This document shows positions 58,787 through 64,000 of a stretch of 64,000 nt of DNA, piece by piece. Source of the DNA: Akkermansiaceae bacterium (GTDB taxonomy: Bacteria > Verrucomicrobiota > Verrucomicrobiia > Verrucomicrobiales > Akkermansiaceae). The notes below the pieces were generated by a model. That model did no database searches, was not told the origin of the DNA, and saw nothing but the letters and a program-made list of their open reading frames with translations. The DNA is taken from NCBI GenBank assembly GCA_028822935.1, contig JAPKCM010000016.1:1-64000 (forward strand), written 5' to 3'. Position 1 is the stretch's first letter; the number at the start of each line of letters is the position of its first letter. The position numbers were made by a program, and so were the translations under genes.

Positions 58787-59004
58787 CTTTTAAAGGTATC
58801 GTCGTCCCCCTCATCACTCCACTCAGCGACCGCGACACCCTCGATCAAGAAGGCCTCGCCCGCTTCGTCGAGCACGTCATCTCCGGCGGCCTCTCCCTCC
58901 TTAACATTTGCGACGACTTTATGGCCGAGCCCTTCCACCGCTACAAAGCTCCCGAACGCGCCCAAGTCGCCACCATCCTCAATTTAATTCTCCCAAGCTC
59001 ATGA
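58783..59004 (+). pseudogene. internally deleted DHDPS/N-acetylneuraminate lyase-family gene
   Basis: 73 aa: [34 protein letters not shown] (family N-terminus) joined to [27 protein letters not shown] (family-like C-terminus). Confidence 0.7.
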
Positions 59005-59501
59005 AGAAATTTCTTCCCCTCCTCCTTATCTCAACCCTCGCCGCCGGGGAACACGACCTTAAGCGTCTCAAATACAACAACCCCGGCCTCACCGTCGACC
59101 TCGATGTCGGCCTCGATGTCGGCCTCTGGGCCTGGCCTCCCCCCATGGATTGGGATAACGACAGCGACCTCGACCACATCATCTCCTGCTCCGACAAACC
59201 CTACAACGGCACCTACTTCTTCGAAAACTCCGGCGGCTCAAAATTGCCCGTCTTCAAAAAAGCCATCCGTATCGGCAAAGACACGTCCAATGTCCACGTC
59301 TCATACCCGAACGGAAAATCCGTCGTCGTCCTCCGCGGCGCTCACCTGAAGGACTTCGTCGGAAAAGGATACGGCGAAACCGAACAACTCTACAAAGGCC
59401 AGTTCACCGAAGGCTTCGGCCACGTGCGCGCTAAGCAGTGGAAGATTGCCTCTTCTACCACAAAAAATAAGGAAAGAAGTCGCGGCGCCCTCGCCGCTTA
59501 G
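59001..59501 (+). pseudogene. truncated VCBS/FG-GAP-type secreted protein
   Basis: Signal [73 protein letters not shown] (one FG-GAP-like unit), then abrupt basic tail. Confidence 0.6.
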
Positions 59502-59606
59502 GTTCGCAAGCCGCTCATCCAAGAAAAGAAAGGACCCACGATTTTCAATCGCGATCGCGAGTCCCTCAGCCAAGCCCCCTAAACCAAGCTTCACTCTTCA
59601 CCACTC

Positions 59607-61157
59607 ATGAAACCCGCCTCTCTCGGCCTCGACTTCGGCACCGAATCCGTCCGCGCCATCATCATCTCCCTCGAAGGCCAACAACTCGCCCTCGCCGAAG
59701 AAAAATACGCACACGGCCAAATCCTCGACAAGCTCCCCGGTTCAAAGTCACCTCTCCCCCCCAAGTCCGCCCACCAACACCCAGCCGACTGGCTGGAATC
59801 CGCCGCCAAAGCCACCCGCACAGCCCTCTTGGAATCCAATGCCACCATCAGCGGCATCGGCGTCGATTTCACCAGCTGCACCATGCTCCCCGTCCTTCAA
59901 GATGGCACCCCCCTCTGCCTCCTGAAAAAATTCAAGTCCACCCCCCAAGCCTGGCCCAAGCTCTGGAAACATCACGGCGCCATCGCTCAAGCCGCCCGTA
60001 TGACCGCCATCGCGAAAGAGCGCAACGAACTCTTCCTCTCCCGCTACGGCGGCCTCATCGGTGAAGAATGGCTCTTCCCAAAAATCCTCGAAACCCTCGA
60101 AACCGCATCCGATGTTGCCGCCGCCGCCGAAGTCTGGCTCGAAGCCGGCGACTGGTTCGTCTGGCAACTCACCGGCACCCTCGTCCGTTCCACTTGCCAG
60201 GCCGGATACAAAGGCCTCTGGTCAACTGAAGATGGCTTCCCCTCCCACGACTACCTCGCCGCCGTTCACCCCGATCTCCCCGATCTCGTCTCCCAAAAAC
60301 TCCCAGGCGAATTCATCGCCCCCGGAACCCTCGCTGGGACCATCACGAGAGAAATGGCTACCCGCTTTAGCCTCTCTGAAAACACCCCGGTCAGCGCCGC
60401 CATCATCGACGCCCACGCCGGAGTCCCCGGCTCAGGGGCTGCCGAACCAGACACCCTCGTCATGGTCATGGGAACCAGCTCCTGCCACATGCTCAACAGC
60501 AGTCAAAACCGTAACGTCCCTGGCATCGCAGGCATCGTAAAAGATGGCATCCTCCCCGGCTTCTACGGCTACGAAACCGGCCAAGCCGCCGTTGGCGATG
60601 CCTTCGGCTGGCTCCGCCGCCTCACCGGACAGAAAGACTTCTCCACCCTTGCAAAACAAGCCGCCACCCTCCCACCCGGAGCCCATGGCGTCCGCTGCCT
60701 CGACTGGTTCAACGGCTGCCGCACTCCCCACATGAATGCCGCACTTACCGGCGCCTTCACCGGACTCACCCTCCACCACGGCCCCGCCCATCTCCACCGC
60801 GCCCTCATGGAAGCCTCTGCCTGCGGCGTCCGCTGGATCGTCGAACTCCTCCGCGAAAAAGGCGTTCCGGTCACCCGCTTCATCGCCACCGGCGGCCTCC
60901 CCCATCACGACCCCGACCTAGTCCAAATCTACGCCGACGTCCTCGGCGAAACCATCCAAGTCCCCAACACCACCCAAGGCCCCGCCCTCGGCGCCGCCAT
61001 CCTCGGAGCCCTCGCCGCCAACGCCTTTCCCACCACCCGCGAGGCCATCGCTAAAATGACCTCCCAAGCCACCCTCACCACCTACCATCCCAAAAATCCA
61101 GGAGCCTACCACTCCATCTACCAAGACTACCGCCAGCTTGCCAAAACCAACTCCTAA
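59607..61157 (+). CDS. FGGY-family carbohydrate kinase (ribulokinase-like)
   Basis: LGLDFGTESVRAIIISLEGQ, IGVDFTSCTMLPV, WPKLWKHHGA, DAHAGVPGSGAAEPDTLVMVMGTSSCHM, IATGGLPHHDPDLVQIYADVLGETIQVP. Confidence 0.92.
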   Translation: MKPASLGLDFGTESVRAIIISLEGQQLALAEEKYAHGQILDKLPGSKSPLPPKSAHQHPADWLESAAKATRTALLESNATISGIGVDFTSCTMLPVLQDGTPLCLLKKFKSTPQAWPKLWKHHGAIAQAARMTAIAKERNELFLSRYGGLIGEEWLFPKILETLETASDVAAAAEVWLEAGDWFVWQLTGTLVRSTCQAGYKGLWSTEDGFPSHDYLAAVHPDLPDLVSQKLPGEFIAPGTLAGTITREMATRFSLSENTPVSAAIIDAHAGVPGSGAAEPDTLVMVMGTSSCHMLNSSQNRNVPGIAGIVKDGILPGFYGYETGQAAVGDAFGWLRRLTGQKDFSTLAKQAATLPPGAHGVRCLDWFNGCRTPHMNAALTGAFTGLTLHHGPAHLHRALMEASACGVRWIVELLREKGVPVTRFIATGGLPHHDPDLVQIYADVLGETIQVPNTTQGPALGAAILGALAANAFPTTREAIAKMTSQATLTTYHPKNPGAYHSIYQDYRQLAKTNS

Positions 61158-61202
61158 GTCCCACCTCACCTTCCACCGCAGCAACAACTTCCGTCAAAAG
61201 AA

Positions 61203-62810
61203 ATGAACGACTCCACTCCCATCCAACTCATCTCCAGCGGAGACCTCCGCCTCGTCACTAACCTCACCTGCTGGCCCGTCCAACATGACATGGAAACCAA
61301 ACTCACCGCCGCCATCGCAGCCGAAGGCTTCACCATCGAGCGCGCCCACCCCGTCACCGACGAAGGACACGGCTTCATCAAAAGCCAGAAGCACGGCATG
61401 GAGGTCTTCAAAAACATCGACCCCAACGCCGCCCTCATCGTGGCCGAAGCAGTTTGGCAATTCTCCCACCACGTCCTCGCCGGCCTCACCACCCATCGCG
61501 GCCCCATCCTCACCGTCGCCAACTGGTCCGGCCAGTGGCCCGGCCTCGTCGGCATGCTCAACATCAACGGCTCCCTTACCAAAGCAGGCGTCACCTACTC
61601 AACCCTCTGGTCAAAAAACTTCGACGACCTCTTTTTTAAAACCAAACTCCGCCAGTGGCTCACCGAAGCCACCATCACGCACGACCTTTCCCACACCCGC
61701 CCCTTCGAACAAAACGACGCCACTCAATCCGCCCGTGAGATCGGTCAAAAACTCGCTCATTCCCTCAAAACCGACAAAGCCATCATGGGCGTCTTCGACG
61801 AAGGTTGCATGGGCATGTTCAACGCCATCATTCCCGATCACGCCCTCCACGCCTGCGGTGTTTTCAAGGAACGCCTCAGCCAATCCGCCCTCTTCCACGA
61901 AACCAATCAAATCCCCGACCCCGAAGCGCAAGCCGTCCGCGACTGGCTCGAGCGCGAAGGCATGACCTTTCACACCGGAAGCGATCCCGAGTCCCAACTC
62001 ACCGACGGACAAATCCACCTTCAGTGCAAAATGTACATCGCCGCCATGCGCCTCGCCGATGACTTCGGCTGCGACACCATCGGCATCCAATACCAACAAG
62101 GTCTCAACGACCTCCTCCCCGCCAGCGACCTCGCCGAAGGCATGCTCAACAACTCTCACCGCCCACCCGTCACCTCCCGTGATGGTTCCCGCATCCTCCA
62201 CCAAGGCCAACCGCTCCCCCACTTCAACGAAGTCGACGAATGCGCCGGCCTCGACGCCCTCCTCACTCACCGCGTCCACAACGCCCTCGGTCAACCGCCC
62301 GAAAACACCCTCCACGACATCCGCTGGGGAGAAGAATACAACGGCCAATTCGTCTGGGTCTTCCTCATCAGCGGAGCCGCCCCTCCCGCCCACTTCGCAG
62401 GCGGCTGGAAAGGGGCCCACGGCTACCGCCAACCCTACGTCTACTTTCCCAACGGCGGCTCCTCCGTCCACGGCGTTTCCAAGCCCGGCGAAATCATCTG
62501 GTCCCGCATCTACGTCCAAGACGAACAACTCCACATGGACATCGGACGCGGCGCCGCCCTCGAACTCCCCGAAGAAGAAACCCGCCGTCGCCTTGAAGCC
62601 ACCACCAAAGAATGGCCTATCATGCACGCTGTCACCTACGGCGTCACCCGCGACCAGCTCATGGCCAAGCACCAAGCCAACCACATCCAAGTCGCCTACG
62701 CCCAAGACGCTCAGTCCGCCGATGAATGCTTCTGGTCCAAAGCCTCCCTCGCCCACATCCTCGGCATCAAAGTTAACCTCTGCGGCTCCCCTTCCCCTCC
62801 TCCACAGTAA
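61203..62810 (+). CDS. L-fucose/L-arabinose isomerase superfamily protein
   Basis: [97 protein letters not shown]; next to an FGGY kinase. Confidence 0.78.
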   Translation: MNDSTPIQLISSGDLRLVTNLTCWPVQHDMETKLTAAIAAEGFTIERAHPVTDEGHGFIKSQKHGMEVFKNIDPNAALIVAEAVWQFSHHVLAGLTTHRGPILTVANWSGQWPGLVGMLNINGSLTKAGVTYSTLWSKNFDDLFFKTKLRQWLTEATITHDLSHTRPFEQNDATQSAREIGQKLAHSLKTDKAIMGVFDEGCMGMFNAIIPDHALHACGVFKERLSQSALFHETNQIPDPEAQAVRDWLEREGMTFHTGSDPESQLTDGQIHLQCKMYIAAMRLADDFGCDTIGIQYQQGLNDLLPASDLAEGMLNNSHRPPVTSRDGSRILHQGQPLPHFNEVDECAGLDALLTHRVHNALGQPPENTLHDIRWGEEYNGQFVWVFLISGAAPPAHFAGGWKGAHGYRQPYVYFPNGGSSVHGVSKPGEIIWSRIYVQDEQLHMDIGRGAALELPEEETRRRLEATTKEWPIMHAVTYGVTRDQLMAKHQANHIQVAYAQDAQSADECFWSKASLAHILGIKVNLCGSPSPPPQ

Positions 62811-62861
62811 AGAAATACCACAAACCCACCAAATTCTGAAAATTTCATCAGTCTTCTCCCG

Positions 62862-62910
62862 GTCACACAAATAAACAAAATATCTGTCAGCATTGGCATC
62901 GTTGGCTCCC
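62862..62910 (+). pseudogene. decayed duplicate of the 5' end of the downstream oxidoreductase gene
   Basis: gtcacacaaATAaacaaaatatctgtcagcattggcatcgttggct aligns with gtcacacagATGagcaaaacacctgtccgcattggcgtcgtcggct at 62968-63014. Confidence 0.75.
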
Positions 62911-62976
62911 CACTCTCCCAATAATTGGATGGTTCAGCCTTGCCCCCTCCGCCCCCTATTCTAACCTGTCACACAG

Positions 62977-64000
62977 ATGAGCAAAACACCTGTCCGCATT
63001 GGCGTCGTCGGCTACGGCTTCATGGGTCGCACCCACTCGAATGCCTACTCCCAACTTGAGCACTTTTTTGAAACCGATCACGTCCCCGTCAAGCAGGTCA
63101 TCTGCGGGCGATCCGAGGACAAGGTCAAAGCCTTCGCCCAACAGTGGGGCTACGCCGATACCGAGACCGACTGGCGCGAACTCGTGAAGCGCGATGACAT
63201 CGATGCCATCGATATCTGCACCCCAAATAACTCGCACTTCGACATCGCAATGGCCGCCATTGAAAACGGGAAGATGGTTCTCTGCGAAAAGCCCCTCGCC
63301 CTCAACGGCGAGCAAGGTCTTAAAATGGTCGAAGCGATGGAAGCCTCCGGCCTCCCCAACCTCGTTTGGTACAACTACCGCTTCCTCCCCGCCGTTACCC
63401 TCGCCAAACAAATCGTCGCTCGTGGCGACCTCGGACGAATCTACCACTACCGCGCCAATTTCCTCCAGGACTGGACCATGTCCGAAGAGCTCCCCCAAGG
63501 CGGAGCCGCCCTCTGGCGACTCGATGCCGCCACCGCTGGCTCCGGCGTCACCGGCGACCTCCTCGCGCACAACATCGACTGCGCCCGCTGGATCAACGGC
63601 GACATCGTGAGCGTCTCCGCCATGACCGAAACCTTCATTAAGGAACGTGTCCACCAAGATACCGGCGAAGTCCACCCCGTCACCATTGACGACGCCTGCG
63701 CCTTCCTCGCACGTTTTGAAAATGGCTCCACCGCCATCTTCGAATCCACTCGCTACGCCCGCGGACACAAGGCCCTCAAAACATTCGAGATCAACGGCCA
63801 CGACAAATCCCTCTCCTGGGACCTTCACGACCTCAACCGCCTCGCCTACTTCGATCACGACGTCCCCGGTGAAACGCGCGGTTGGTCCAGCATCCACGTG
63901 TCCGATAGCGACCACCCCTACACCGGCAATTGGTGGGTCCCCGGACTCTGCCTCGGCTACGAGCATTCCTTCGTCCACGGAGCCGTCGAGTTCATGAAGA
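62977..64000 (+). CDS. Gfo/Idh/MocA family oxidoreductase (3' truncated by window edge)
   Basis: [82 protein letters not shown]. Open to the end of the window, so missing from the ORF track. Confidence 0.93.
   Translation, partial: MSKTPVRIGVVGYGFMGRTHSNAYSQLEHFFETDHVPVKQVICGRSEDKVKAFAQQWGYADTETDWRELVKRDDIDAIDICTPNNSHFDIAMAAIENGKMVLCEKPLALNGEQGLKMVEAMEASGLPNLVWYNYRFLPAVTLAKQIVARGDLGRIYHYRANFLQDWTMSEELPQGGAALWRLDAATAGSGVTGDLLAHNIDCARWINGDIVSVSAMTETFIKERVHQDTGEVHPVTIDDACAFLARFENGSTAIFESTRYARGHKALKTFEINGHDKSLSWDLHDLNRLAYFDHDVPGETRGWSSIHVSDSDHPYTGNWWVPGLCLGYEHSFVHGAVEFMK

Noticed and set aside
61611-62921. 436-aa minus-strand ORF opposite the fucose-isomerase-like gene
   Set aside because: Shadow ORF from strong GC3 bias of the + gene; Gly/Val/Asp/Glu-rich low-information translation and no domain motifs.
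62956-63978. 340-aa minus-strand ORF opposite the terminal oxidoreductase
   Set aside because: The + frame is a clear Gfo/Idh/MocA protein; the minus frame is its antisense shadow. Its C-terminus did help confirm the 5'-end duplication (NADRYFVYLCDRE vs [13 protein letters not shown]).

Overview
This is a GC-rich bacterial chromosomal window. Gene content (fused MurC-MurB, several MoxR/DUF58/VWA loci, GYF_2-type protein, many Gfo/Idh/MocA and TIM-barrel sugar genes) suggests the Verrucomicrobia/PVC group; this is inference, since there is no rRNA in the window. Most of it is housekeeping: tRNA-Lys, ribBA-ribH-nusB, murG-murCB, rpsB-tsf, ruvA, nuoA, trpS, hemB, AddAB-like helicase/nuclease, rimO, mutS, exbB-exbD-tonB. 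It also holds two MoxR/DUF58 loci, an MCE/Mla ATPase plus MlaD pair, a porin/FMN-binding/PepSY/ApbE operon with a Fur-like palindrome, a VapBC-like pair, and from about 54.6 kb to the end a sugar-catabolism island. The most interesting observations are: (1) an unannotated coding frame at about 12.92-13.37 kb, broken only by two A7 tracts that each need one extra A; (2) two intergenic blocks (33.7-34.0 kb and 42.9-43.1 kb) sharing the same word-like modules in the same order; (3) gene wreckage in the sugar island: an internally deleted DHDPS-family gene, a truncated VCBS-like gene and a decayed duplicate of an oxidoreductase 5' end; (4) a compositionally distinct TIM-barrel-like ORF (55.9-57.0 kb) flanked by non-coding, repeat-like sequence. 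I found no CRISPR array, prophage or clear intact transposon. No unmistakably new multi-gene system is proven.
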